This document shows positions 26,801 to 35,395 of a stretch of DNA of 64,000 nt, piece by piece. Position 1 is the stretch's first letter, and every line of letters begins with the position of its first letter. This DNA comes from an uncultured Lachnospiraceae bacterium (lineage in GTDB: Bacteria; Bacillota; Clostridia; Lachnospirales; Lachnospiraceae): the NCBI GenBank assembly GCA_934401915.1, contig CAKRSV010000003.1, forward strand, positions 124,001 through 188,000, written 5' to 3'. The position numbers and the translations under genes are program-made. The notes under the pieces are model-generated. The model had not been told where the DNA came from. It saw nothing but the letters and a program-made list of their open reading frames with translations, and searched no databases.

Positions 26801-27568
26801 ATGCAGGCAGTTATTTTAGCGGGTGGAAACAGAAGTACGATCAGTAATGAACAGGAAGGCATACCCAAACCGATGGTCGAGATCGGAGGAAAGCCGCTTC
26901 TCTGGCATATTATGAAGAGCTTTTCAATCTATGGGATCAATGAATTTATCATCTGCGGCGGCTACAAGGTAGATATGATCAAAGAGTACTTTATGGATTA
27001 TTATATCTATCAGTCGGATATTACGGTAGACCTTCAGACGAATACCATCCAGATTCATAAGAACCGTACGGAAGATTGGAAGGTAACAGTCGTAGATACC
27101 GGACTGTATGCTTCTACCGGGCAGAGAGTAGCGAGGATTGAGGAGTATATCCGGGAAGAGCAGTTTCTGGTCACCTATGGAGATTGCCTTTCCGACATTG
27201 ACCTGCAGATGATGATGGACTGTCACCGGAGGTATAACAGGATGGTGACGATGGCGGTGGCGCATCCAACCGGAAGAAACGAAGTGCTGCAGCTTGATGA
27301 AAACGGAGCTGTGTCCGGGCATGAAGACGGAGATAACGATCATGCATGGACAGATGCCTGTTTGTATATTATGAACCGTAAAGTATTTGGAGTGTTGAAT
27401 GGTAATTACGGACTGGAAAAGATTTTAAGAAGTACATTGGCACCCAAGGGCGAGCTGGTAACTTACAAACACAACGGTTTTTGGGCACCGGTGGAAACAT
27501 ATCGTGACAGAGTGAATATGGACAATCTGTGGAATGCAGGCATTGCACCCTGGTACATCGAAAAATAA
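26801..27568 (+). CDS. RfbF-like nucleotidyltransferase with degenerate active site
   Basis: A 255-residue paralogue of the next gene. They align along their length (WHIMKSFSIYGINEFIICGGYKVDMIKEYFMDYY against WHIMKIYSFYGYHDFIICCGYKGYKIKEYFVHYY). The N-terminal GGxGSR loop is broken: this copy reads LAGGNRSTISNEQEGIPKP, where the functional one has LAGGKGSRISEESVLKPKP. YGDCLSDID replaces YGDGVADVD, and PVET replaces the PMDT metal-site aspartate. The fold is kept but nucleotide binding or metal use has changed. It may be a different nucleotidyltransferase, a regulatory subunit or an evolving enzyme. Thirteen bases separate it from the next start. Confidence 0.7.
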   Translation: MQAVILAGGNRSTISNEQEGIPKPMVEIGGKPLLWHIMKSFSIYGINEFIICGGYKVDMIKEYFMDYYIYQSDITVDLQTNTIQIHKNRTEDWKVTVVDTGLYASTGQRVARIEEYIREEQFLVTYGDCLSDIDLQMMMDCHRRYNRMVTMAVAHPTGRNEVLQLDENGAVSGHEDGDNDHAWTDACLYIMNRKVFGVLNGNYGLEKILRSTLAPKGELVTYKHNGFWAPVETYRDRVNMDNLWNAGIAPWYIEK

Positions 27569-27581
27569 AAGGATATTATTT

Positions 27582-28355
27582 ATGAAAGTAGTCATTCTTG
27601 CAGGCGGCAAGGGTAGCCGCATCAGTGAAGAATCGGTTTTAAAGCCGAAGCCTATGGTGGAGATCGGGGACAAACCGATTCTTTGGCATATTATGAAGAT
27701 TTACTCCTTTTATGGATACCATGACTTTATTATCTGCTGTGGTTATAAAGGATATAAGATTAAGGAATACTTTGTGCATTATTATATGTATCAGTCAGAT
27801 GCAACCTTCAATCTGATGGATAAGTCCGGAGAATATCATCATTCGACGGCGGAGCCATGGCGTATCACGCTGGCAAACACAGGATTGGAAACCCTTACTG
27901 CCGGCAGAGTATTGAAGATCCGGGATTATATCGGCGATGATGAGACTTTCATGCTGACTTATGGAGACGGTGTGGCCGATGTCGATATTCCGGCACTTTT
28001 GAAGTTTCATAAATCGCATGGCCGTATAGCGACGATCACGACAACCCAGCCAGCCGGTCGCTTTGGCGCGATCAAGATTGACGAGGCGGGGATGATCGAG
28101 AGCTTTAAGGAGAAGGCGAGAAAGGATCAATCCTGGGTCAATACAGGATTTATGGTTCTCAACAGGGAAATTTTTGATTACCTGGGAGATGGAAGTGATA
28201 TGTTGGAAAAATCGCCGTTTGAGAGGTTAGCGGCGGATCACCAGATGGCAGCCTATCGGCATCCGGGATTTTGGTCACCGATGGATACGGTTCATGACCG
28301 GGATTATCTGGAAGGACTTTGGAAAGATGGACAGGCTCCATGGAAGCTGTGGTAG
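27582..28355 (+). CDS. rfbF: Glucose-1-phosphate cytidylyltransferase
   Basis: A 257-residue protein from ATG 27582, with AAAGGAT before it; the frame continues upstream into the preceding gene but that extension has no support. LAGGKGSRISEESVLKPKPMVEIG at residues 6-29 is the CTP-binding loop. YGDGVADVD is the metal-binding region and GFWSPMDTVHDRDYLEGLW the C-terminal end typical of RfbF. It makes CDP-glucose from CTP and glucose-1-phosphate, the first step for CDP-3,6-dideoxyhexoses. It forms the usual set with RfbH (28385) and RfbG (29811), although order differs from Salmonella. Confidence 0.93.
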   Translation: MKVVILAGGKGSRISEESVLKPKPMVEIGDKPILWHIMKIYSFYGYHDFIICCGYKGYKIKEYFVHYYMYQSDATFNLMDKSGEYHHSTAEPWRITLANTGLETLTAGRVLKIRDYIGDDETFMLTYGDGVADVDIPALLKFHKSHGRIATITTTQPAGRFGAIKIDEAGMIESFKEKARKDQSWVNTGFMVLNREIFDYLGDGSDMLEKSPFERLAADHQMAAYRHPGFWSPMDTVHDRDYLEGLWKDGQAPWKLW

Positions 28356-28384
28356 CCGTTTGAAAAGAGCAACAGGAAAAGAGG

Positions 28385-29752
28385 ATGGAGAAGATGACAG
28401 TACAGAAGTCAGAACAGCAGGCCAGAGAGGAAATTCTGGAAAAGGTAAAAGAGTATTGCAGTACGTATCACAATGTAAAGAAGCCTTTTGAGAAAGGACA
28501 GAGGATTCCTTACGCTTCTCGTGTATACGACAGTGCGGAGATGGTCAATCTGGTGGACAGTGCGCTCGAATTCTGGCTTACTTCCGGAAGGTATACGGAC
28601 GAATTTGAAAAGAAGATGGCAGAATATCTCGGAGTAAGATACTGTGCGCTTGTCAACTCCGGCTCATCAGCAAATCTGGTTGCTTTTATGGCGCTTACGT
28701 CACCTTTGCTCGGAGAGAGGGCAATCAGGCGTGGAGATGAGGTCATCACTGTGGCAGCAGGATTTCCGACAACAGTTGCCCCGATGATCCAGTATGGAGC
28801 AATTCCTGTGTTTGTCGACGTCACCATTCCGCAGTATAATATCGATGTGACGAAGCTGGAGGAGGCACTGTCTGAGAAGACGAAGGCTGTGATGATTGCA
28901 CACACGCTGGGAAATCCGTTTGATCTGAAGGCGGTCAGCAGCTTTTGTAAGAAGCATGATCTGTGGCTTGTTGAGGATAATTGTGACGCTCTGGGATCAG
29001 AATATACGATTGATGAGGAGACAAAGCTGACAGGTACGGTGGGGGATATCGGAACTTCCAGTTTTTACCCGCCGCATCATATGACAATGGGAGAGGGCGG
29101 AGCCGTTTATACGGACAATCCGATGTTGAACAAGTGTATCCGGTCTTTCCGTGACTGGGGAAGAGACTGCGTATGCCCATCCGGGCGTGATAATCTGTGC
29201 GGGCATCGTTTTGACAGGCAATATGGGGAGCTGCCGCTTGGATATGATCATAAATATGTGTATTCGCATTTTGGATATAATTTGAAAGCGACAGATATGC
29301 AGGCGGCGATCGGCTGTGCACAGCTTGAAAAATTCCCTTCTTTTGTGGAGAGAAGGCGACATAATTTTGACCGCCTGAAAACAAGGCTTTTACAGGCAAG
29401 CGCTGTTCGTGTGGAGGATAAGCTGATTCTGCCGGTGGCGTGTGAACATTCGAATCCGAGCTGGTTTGGTTTTCTGATCACGTGTAAGGAAGGAGTCAGC
29501 CGGAACAAAGTGGTCAGCTATATGGAGGAGCATGGAGTTCAGACGAGAATGCTTTTTGCAGGAAACCTGATCAAGCATCCCTGCTTCGATGAGATGAGGG
29601 CGACCGGAGAGGGATACCGGGTGGTCGGAAGTCTTAGCAATACGGACCGGATCATGGAAGATACTTTCTGGATCGGGGTGTATCCGGGAATGACAGATGA
29701 GATGATCGATTATATGGCAGATACACTGATCGCTGCCTTGCAGGATGTGTAG
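28385..29752 (+). CDS. rfbH: CDP-4-keto-6-deoxyglucose 3-dehydratase (E1)
   Basis: A 455-residue PLP-fold enzyme. SSFYPPHHMTMGEGG has His231/His232 in place of the lysine of related aminotransferases, the mark of the dehydratase. The [2Fe-2S] ligands are in place: Cys200 in EDNCDALG, then Cys262, Cys264 and Cys272 in GRDCVCPSGRDNLCG. The spacing is C-x61-C-x1-C-x7-C; characterised E1 has x57 for the first gap, so a four-residue insertion is present. It removes the C3 hydroxyl through a PMP-linked intermediate and needs an NADH/[2Fe-2S] reductase (E3), which is not found in the window. ATG 28385 with AGGA seven bases earlier is used. Confidence 0.92.
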   Translation: MEKMTVQKSEQQAREEILEKVKEYCSTYHNVKKPFEKGQRIPYASRVYDSAEMVNLVDSALEFWLTSGRYTDEFEKKMAEYLGVRYCALVNSGSSANLVAFMALTSPLLGERAIRRGDEVITVAAGFPTTVAPMIQYGAIPVFVDVTIPQYNIDVTKLEEALSEKTKAVMIAHTLGNPFDLKAVSSFCKKHDLWLVEDNCDALGSEYTIDEETKLTGTVGDIGTSSFYPPHHMTMGEGGAVYTDNPMLNKCIRSFRDWGRDCVCPSGRDNLCGHRFDRQYGELPLGYDHKYVYSHFGYNLKATDMQAAIGCAQLEKFPSFVERRRHNFDRLKTRLLQASAVRVEDKLILPVACEHSNPSWFGFLITCKEGVSRNKVVSYMEEHGVQTRMLFAGNLIKHPCFDEMRATGEGYRVVGSLSNTDRIMEDTFWIGVYPGMTDEMIDYMADTLIAALQDV

Positions 29753-29810
29753 TATTTTGGGCAGAAGGTAAGACAGGTGGAAACGATGTCGGCAGAGACG
29801 AGGAACGATT

Positions 29811-30893
29811 ATGTTTGATTTTGCGTTTTATCAGGGGAAAAAGGTGCTTATCACAGGACACACCGGATTTAAGGGGACGTGGATGTGTGCGATGCTTTTG
29901 CAGGCAGGGGCGCAGGTGATCGGCTATGCGCTTGAACCGCCGACGGATCCGAGCATTTTCAGACTGACAGAGATGGAACAGAAAATGACATCGGTGTCGG
30001 GAGATATCCGGGATCTGGGACGATTAAAGGAAACCTTTAACAGATATCAGCCCGAGATCGTGATTCACATGGCGGCACAGCCGATCGTGCGAGAATCATA
30101 CAAGGATCCGGTATATACTTATGAGACGAACGTGATGGGAACGGTTAATATTCTTGAATGTGTCCGTCTGTTTTCGTGTGTGAGATCTTTTGTCAATGTC
30201 ACGACAGATAAGGTTTATCTGAATCGTGAGTGGCCCTGGGGATACCGTGAAAACGAGGAGCTGAACGGGTATGATCCATATTCTAACTCCAAGTCCTGTT
30301 CAGAGCTTGTGACAAGCAGCTACCAGAAGTCTTTTTTTGCGGAAGGACAGGGGCGGCAAGTTGCCATTTCGACAGCGAGAGCCGGAAATGTGATAGGCGG
30401 CGGAGATTTTGCAACAGATCGTATCATTCCGGATTGTGCGCGGGCGGTGATAGAAAAGAGGAAAATCATTGTGCGGAATCCCTATTCGACCAGACCCTAC
30501 CAGCATGTACTGGAACCTGTTGCAACATACCTGATGATCGCACAGCGGCAGTATGAGGATATTTCCTATGCGGGAAATTATAATGTTGGGCCAAATGATA
30601 CGGATTGCTATACGACAGGAGAACTGGTGGATCTATTCTGCCGGAAGTGGAATCAGCAGACGGGAGAGAACATGACCTGGGAAAATGTATCGGATGGGGG
30701 GCCACATGAGGCCAATTTCCTGAAACTGGACTGCTCGAAGATCAAGTCAGCTTTCGGATGGAAACCGGTCTGGAACGTGGAACAGGCGATGGAAAAGATT
30801 GTGGAGTGGACACAGGCTTATGTTACAGGACAGGATGTGAGTGCTGTGACGGACCGGCAGATAAGGGAATATATGAATCTTCCTGTGAGTTAG
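29811..30893 (+). CDS. rfbG: CDP-glucose 4,6-dehydratase
   Basis: A 360-residue extended SDR. ITGHTGFKGTWMCAMLL near residues 14-30 is the NAD+-binding site with the GHTGFKG typical of this enzyme. VNVTTDKVY and YDPYSNSKSCSE provide the Thr-Asp-Lys and Tyr-x-x-x-Lys catalytic residues, and NVIGGGDFATDRIIPD with NPYSTRPYQHVLEP complete the family pattern. It converts CDP-glucose to CDP-4-keto-6-deoxyglucose, the substrate of RfbH. The start follows GAGGAACG. It is the last gene of module B. Confidence 0.95.
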   Translation: MFDFAFYQGKKVLITGHTGFKGTWMCAMLLQAGAQVIGYALEPPTDPSIFRLTEMEQKMTSVSGDIRDLGRLKETFNRYQPEIVIHMAAQPIVRESYKDPVYTYETNVMGTVNILECVRLFSCVRSFVNVTTDKVYLNREWPWGYRENEELNGYDPYSNSKSCSELVTSSYQKSFFAEGQGRQVAISTARAGNVIGGGDFATDRIIPDCARAVIEKRKIIVRNPYSTRPYQHVLEPVATYLMIAQRQYEDISYAGNYNVGPNDTDCYTTGELVDLFCRKWNQQTGENMTWENVSDGGPHEANFLKLDCSKIKSAFGWKPVWNVEQAMEKIVEWTQAYVTGQDVSAVTDRQIREYMNLPVS

Positions 30894-30898
30894 AGGTA

Positions 30899-30907
30899 TG
30901 TTATAAT
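30899..30907 (+). promoter_or_regulatory. Possible extended -10 promoter before module C
   Basis: The 86-base gap after rfbG contains TGTTATAAT at 30899-30907, a full TGn-TATAAT extended -10 box. No good -35 box sits 16-18 bases upstream, which extended -10 promoters do not always need. If active, transcription would start around 30914 and serve the amino-sugar genes from 30980 on, independently of the main operon. Confidence 0.4.
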
Positions 30908-30979
30908 ATAATAGTATTATTGTTTAATGCTCTATTGCGTTTGAGCAAAGGAGTGAAAATAGAAAGGCATGGTAAGCTC

Positions 30980-32053
30980 ATGAGATATGCTTTAATCGGT
31001 TGTGGAAGAATATCGCCGAATCATATAGCGGCGGCAAAAAATAATAATCTGGAGATTGCAGCGATCTGTGATATTGATCCGGCCTGCATGGAAGATAAGG
31101 CGTTGAAGTTCCATCTGGGTGATGAAGTGAAAAGATATACGGATTATATCGAGATGGTCGAAAAAGAAAAGCCAGAGCTTGTGGCTATCTGTACGGAGAG
31201 CGGAAAGCATGCCAGGATCGCATTAGACTGTATTGAGCGCGGCGTCAACTGTATTATTGAAAAGCCGATCGCACTCTCTATTCAGGATGCCGATGCGATC
31301 ATTGCAGCTTCAATCAAACATCATGTAAAGGTAAGCGCATGTCATCAGAACCGGTTTAATAAGTCGGTACAGATCATTCGTGAGGCGGTCGAGATGAACC
31401 GCTTTGGGAAATTATTCTATGGAACAGCACACATCAGATGGTGCAGGGATCATGAATACTATGACAGAGCATCCTGGCGCGGAACCTGGGAGCAGGATGG
31501 AGGAGCGCTGATGAACCAGTGCATCCACAATATAGACCTGCTCAGATGGATGATGGGCGGAGAGATTGAAGAGGTTGTCGGAATGACAGACAAACTCAAT
31601 CACAGCTATATCGAGGCAGAAGATCTTGGGATTGCACTGATCAAATTCAAGAATGGAAGCTATGGTATTATTGAAGGAACAACGGATATTTATCCGAAGA
31701 ATCTGGAAGAGACATTATATATTTTTGGTGAAAAGGGAACAGTAAAGGCCGGTGGACAGTCTGTGAACGTGATTGAGGAGTGGCGCTTCTCCGATCTTCT
31801 GGATGATCCCGAGGAGGTTAAAGCGAAATTCCATGAGAATCCGCCGAACGTATACGGTTATGGACATACACCGCTTTATGCGGATGTGATAAATGCGATC
31901 CAGCATGACAGACAGCCATATGTGACAGCGATGGATGGTAAACGGGCGCTGGAACTAGTGCTCGCGATATACAAGTCCGCGGCGGAAGGACAAATTGTAA
32001 AATTTCCGTTAGAGAATTGTGCAACAACTGATTTTATCGGACGCTTTCAGTAA
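30980..32053 (+). CDS. Gfo/Idh/MocA-family nucleotide-sugar dehydrogenase
   Basis: A 357-residue protein from ATG 30980 (frame open upstream into rfbG, but that part is out of character). ALIGCGRISPNHIAAAKNN is the NAD-binding Rossmann start. CTESGKHARIALDCIERGVNCIIEKPIALS has the EKP catalytic lysine, and GGALMNQCIHNIDLLRWMMG the substrate-binding His. This family contains WlbA/WbpB, which oxidise C3 of UDP-GlcNAcA. The next gene is a DegT aminotransferase and 34416 is a hexapeptide acyltransferase, so the WbpB-E-D order of steps is present. A GTG at 30953 is an alternative start; its AAAGGAG is too close to serve it. Confidence 0.87.
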   Translation: MRYALIGCGRISPNHIAAAKNNNLEIAAICDIDPACMEDKALKFHLGDEVKRYTDYIEMVEKEKPELVAICTESGKHARIALDCIERGVNCIIEKPIALSIQDADAIIAASIKHHVKVSACHQNRFNKSVQIIREAVEMNRFGKLFYGTAHIRWCRDHEYYDRASWRGTWEQDGGALMNQCIHNIDLLRWMMGGEIEEVVGMTDKLNHSYIEAEDLGIALIKFKNGSYGIIEGTTDIYPKNLEETLYIFGEKGTVKAGGQSVNVIEEWRFSDLLDDPEEVKAKFHENPPNVYGYGHTPLYADVINAIQHDRQPYVTAMDGKRALELVLAIYKSAAEGQIVKFPLENCATTDFIGRFQ

Positions 32054-32073
32054 GTACGGAAAGAGGAACAGAT

Positions 32074-33207
32074 ATGGAATTCAGGGATCTAAAGAAACAG
32101 TATCGGAATTTGAAAAAGGATATTGACCAGGGTATTGCCGAAGTGATCGAGCAGACAGCTTTTATCCAGGGGAAACAGGTCAGAGAGCTGGAGGAAAAGC
32201 TGGCAGACTACGTGGGAGTAAAGCACTGTGTCAGCTGTGGAAACGGAACGGACGCGTTGCAGCTTGCATTGATGGCGTGGAATATTGGTGTAGGAGATGC
32301 TGTTTTTGTACCGGATTTTACCTTCTTTTCAAGCGGAGAGGTGGTGTCCTGTGTAGATGCAGTACCGGTATTCGTAGATGTGGACGACAGAACTTTTAAT
32401 ATGAACAGTGAACATTTAGAGCATATGATCTGCAAGACGCTGGAAGAGGGCAGGCTGACGCCGAAAGCAATCGTAGCGGTGGATCTGTTTGGGCAGCCGG
32501 CTGAGTTTAAGAAGATACGCGCCATTGCGGACAGATATAAGCTGAAGATTCTGGAAGACGCTGCGCAGGGTTTTGGCGGCAGGATCGGGCAGCAGAAGGC
32601 ATGCTCCTTCGGGGATATCGGAACGACTAGTTTCTTCCCGGCCAAACCGCTCGGATGCTATGGCGACGGAGGCGCGGTTTTTACGGATAACGACGAATGT
32701 GCAGAACTGCTCAGGTCATACAGGGTTCATGGAAAAGGCAGTTCTAAGTACGATAATATCCGTATCGGAATGAATTCCAGGCTCGACACGATGCAGGCGG
32801 CGGTGCTTCTTGCAAAACTTCCTGTTTTTACTGGTAAGGAGCTGGAGGAAGAACAGAAGGTGGCTGCCTGGTATACGGAAGGTTTGAAGGATATTGTAAA
32901 GACGCCGGTGATTTTGGAGAATTTTTATTCGAGCTGGGCACAGTATACAATTCAGCTACCAGATGGAGAAACACGAGACCGGTTACAGGCACATCTCAAG
33001 GGACAGGGAATCCCAAGCATGGTGTATTATCAGAAACCGATGCACCGGCAGCAGGCATTTACGGCACAGAAATATGATGACCGGGAGTATTCGGTTACCA
33101 ATCGTTTGTCAGAGACAGTACTGTCGTTGCCCTTCCACCCCTATATGGAGAGGGAAGAGGTACAGAAGGTGATAGAGATAATCAGAGAATTTATGGAGTC
33201 CTTATGA
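32074..33207 (+). CDS. DegT/DnrJ/EryC1-family sugar aminotransferase
   Basis: A 377-residue PLP aminotransferase. VSCGNGTDALQLALMA binds the phosphate, LEDAAQGFGG carries the Asp/Gln pair around the cofactor, and TSFFPAKPLGCYGDGGA has the Schiff-base lysine (K191). This differs from RfbH, in which that lysine is His. Function is inferred as amination of a 3-keto sugar made by the preceding Gfo/Idh enzyme, in the WbpE/WlbC manner. AGAGGAA precedes the ATG. The stop overlaps the next start by four bases (ATGA), a clear sign of coupling. Confidence 0.9.
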   Translation: MEFRDLKKQYRNLKKDIDQGIAEVIEQTAFIQGKQVRELEEKLADYVGVKHCVSCGNGTDALQLALMAWNIGVGDAVFVPDFTFFSSGEVVSCVDAVPVFVDVDDRTFNMNSEHLEHMICKTLEEGRLTPKAIVAVDLFGQPAEFKKIRAIADRYKLKILEDAAQGFGGRIGQQKACSFGDIGTTSFFPAKPLGCYGDGGAVFTDNDECAELLRSYRVHGKGSSKYDNIRIGMNSRLDTMQAAVLLAKLPVFTGKELEEEQKVAAWYTEGLKDIVKTPVILENFYSSWAQYTIQLPDGETRDRLQAHLKGQGIPSMVYYQKPMHRQQAFTAQKYDDREYSVTNRLSETVLSLPFHPYMEREEVQKVIEIIREFMESL

Positions 33208-34409
33208 AGGTAATGTTTGCAGTGCCATCTTTCTGGCCATCACAGGACGGTGTGGCTAATATCACAGGCTATCTGGCCAGAGGGCTGGCGGAGAGAGGAC
33301 ATGAAATACTGATTTTTACAAGCGCCGGAAAGAGCGGATTGCAGGTTTTGCCGGAAAGCGAAACCTATCAAGGAATGCGAATAGAACGTATGCGTGTAGA
33401 AATGCGATGGCCGCTGAAACTGAAAGGAAGAGATGAGAAGAGCTGTCCGGCAAGATATCTGGAGCAGATCCGGAAATTTTCCCCGGATGTGCTGGTTGTG
33501 GTTTGCGCACAGACATGGACTCTTGATTGGATCAGACCCTATCTGGATCAGATTTCATGCAGCAAGGTTTTCTATTCTCATGGATACTCTGCATGGAAGA
33601 AGAGCTATCCTTATTGGGATAAATTAAAACATAGAAATATTGTGGGCGCATATGAACTCTATCGGTGCAGAAAGTATTATAAGAATCTGTATCGTGATCT
33701 TGCAAAGTTTGAGCTTGCACTCTATTTGTCAGATGAGAGCAACTCCTATTTATATGCTGAGAAATATGGATTGACAAATGGAGAAATACTTGAAAATGCA
33801 ATAGATGATGTTTTTTTTGAAGAAAGGATGCAGCATCGGTTTGACGAAGAAAGCGATGGGATCCGTTATTTGTATGTAGCCAATTATGGAGAAAATAAAA
33901 ATCAGGAGATGCTGATCCGGGCATATGCGCAGGCGGAGATTGGAAAAAGCCAGCTTATCCTGATTGGCTTCGAAGAAAATGATTATACAGAATATTTGCA
34001 CGAGATAATGGAAGAGGAAACATGGGAAAACGGAAAGGAAGTAAGACTTCTGACTCATCTACCACGACAGGAAATTATTGATTTTTACAGGATATGTGAT
34101 GTGTTTACCTGTTCAAGCAAATCCGAGACATGGTCAATCGTAGCGCATGAGGCAGCAGCGACTGCTATGCCGATCATCAGTACAAAAGTGGGAATATATG
34201 CAGAGATGGACGGTGTTTATCTTGTTGATAATGAAATGCAGATGCGGCGTGCAATGGAGGAACTGTATCAAAGTGGCGTGGAGCGCAGAAAACGTGGGAT
34301 GGCGGCGCGAGAATGGGTTTTGAACCGTAATTGCAGGGTAAAGGATAAGGTTGACTGGCTGGAGAAACGGCTGATTGCCCTGACTGATACAAAGAGAAGA
34401 GGAGAATAA
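33204..34409 (+). CDS. GT4-type glycosyltransferase
   Basis: A 401-residue GT-B enzyme. VPSFWPSQDGVANITGYLARGLAERGHEI is the N-terminal glycine-rich acceptor-side loop. YLYVANYGENKNQEMLIRAY and CSSKSETWSIVAHEAAATAMPIISTKVG hold the donor site with a complete E-x7-E. It lies between the aminotransferase and acyltransferase of module C, so it may transfer the 3-acylamido sugar that these enzymes make (inference from gene order). Coupled to the previous gene by an ATGA overlap. Confidence 0.87.
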   Translation: MKVMFAVPSFWPSQDGVANITGYLARGLAERGHEILIFTSAGKSGLQVLPESETYQGMRIERMRVEMRWPLKLKGRDEKSCPARYLEQIRKFSPDVLVVVCAQTWTLDWIRPYLDQISCSKVFYSHGYSAWKKSYPYWDKLKHRNIVGAYELYRCRKYYKNLYRDLAKFELALYLSDESNSYLYAEKYGLTNGEILENAIDDVFFEERMQHRFDEESDGIRYLYVANYGENKNQEMLIRAYAQAEIGKSQLILIGFEENDYTEYLHEIMEEETWENGKEVRLLTHLPRQEIIDFYRICDVFTCSSKSETWSIVAHEAAATAMPIISTKVGIYAEMDGVYLVDNEMQMRRAMEELYQSGVERRKRGMAAREWVLNRNCRVKDKVDWLEKRLIALTDTKRRGE

Positions 34410-34415
34410 TCCGTA

Positions 34416-35309
34416 ATGGCAATAAATGCAGGCGCGATCGATTCAAGATATGATTTTTTGATTGAGGGAGTATCCTATGCTGGAAATCCAAAGGATAATA
34501 CGGCTATGTATATTTCTAAAAAGGTGGAAAGGCTTTTGCATAATCTGGAAGGACGAAAGAATTGTCTTGTCTTTTGCGAGAGGACGATAGAGATTCCTGA
34601 AGAGTTAAGGGAAAGCAATTTGATCGTCAGCACGGATAATCCTCAGAGAGCATATGCGGAGTTCGTGCAACAGTTTGAGGATCAGAGAATGAGGGATATG
34701 AAAGACAGAAGATATTCCCTGAGCCCGGATGGATATTATGTGGGAGAGAATGTATCCATAGGAAAAGAATGCTACATTGAACCGGGATGTCTGATCGGAC
34801 ATGACGTAGTGATCGGAGACCGGGCAGTGATTCTGGCAGGAACAGTCATAAAAAATGCAGTAATCGGTGATGATTTTAAAGCAAATGAAGGAGCAGCTAT
34901 TGGAGCCGCTGGTTTTACAATCGCTGAGGATGCTGAGGGAAATAAAATCAGGATTCCTACGCTTGGAAAGGTAATCATTGGTAATCATGTGGAAATTGGT
35001 ACGCAGGATAATATTTCCTGTGGATCGGGGGGCAATACAGTTATAGGAGATTACACCAAACTGGACACGCTGGTCCATATAGGACATGATGTTAATATTG
35101 GAAAGAATGCGGAAATAACTGCAGGGGTAATAGTTGGTGGTTTTGCCACGATTGAAGACGGGGCATGGATCGGAATTAACGCCTGCATCAGGAACCGGAT
35201 TTCTATAGGTGAAAATGTGCTGATCGGTATGGGAGCAGTGGTGACTAAATCGGTTCCTTCGCAGGTGACGATAGTCGGGAATCCGGCAAGGGTGATGGAA
35301 AAGAAGTAA
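34416..35309 (+). CDS. LpxD-like hexapeptide-repeat acyltransferase
   Basis: A 297-residue protein. The first 110 residues form an N-terminal domain like the uridine-binding domain of LpxD. From residue 110 the left-handed beta helix repeats appear (VGENVSIGKECYIEPGCLIGHDVVIGDRAVILAG, and later IGENVLIGMGAVVTKSVPSQVTIVGNPARV). GHDVNIGKNAEITAG holds a His expected at the acceptor site. Real LpxD needs lipid A partners, which are absent; with the 3-aminosugar enzymes before it, N-acylation of the 3-amino group (WbpD-like) is more likely. AGGAG precedes the ATG. It is the last gene before the terminator. Confidence 0.8.
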   Translation: MAINAGAIDSRYDFLIEGVSYAGNPKDNTAMYISKKVERLLHNLEGRKNCLVFCERTIEIPEELRESNLIVSTDNPQRAYAEFVQQFEDQRMRDMKDRRYSLSPDGYYVGENVSIGKECYIEPGCLIGHDVVIGDRAVILAGTVIKNAVIGDDFKANEGAAIGAAGFTIAEDAEGNKIRIPTLGKVIIGNHVEIGTQDNISCGSGGNTVIGDYTKLDTLVHIGHDVNIGKNAEITAGVIVGGFATIEDGAWIGINACIRNRISIGENVLIGMGAVVTKSVPSQVTIVGNPARVMEKK

Positions 35310-35336
35310 AATGATCTGCATGAAAGGTGAGTATAT

Positions 35337-35376
35337 AGGCGAAATTCCAATTTGAGAATTTCGCCTGTGCTATTTT
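35337..35376 (+). terminator. Intrinsic terminator closing the polysaccharide operon
   Basis: AGGCGAAATTC (35337-35347) pairs perfectly with GAATTTCGCCT (35356-35366) across an eight-base loop, and TATTTTT follows. An eleven-base-pair stem and a five-T run make this the clearest operon boundary in the first 38 kb. The next gene starts 20 bases later, so it needs its own promoter or read-through. Confidence 0.85.
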
Positions 35377-35395
35377 TGAAGAGAGGAAAGAACCA

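Noticed and set aside
30758..30979. N-terminal extension of the Gfo/Idh protein into rfbG
   Set aside because: The Rossmann start lies at 30980 and the extension overlaps a well-conserved gene in another frame.
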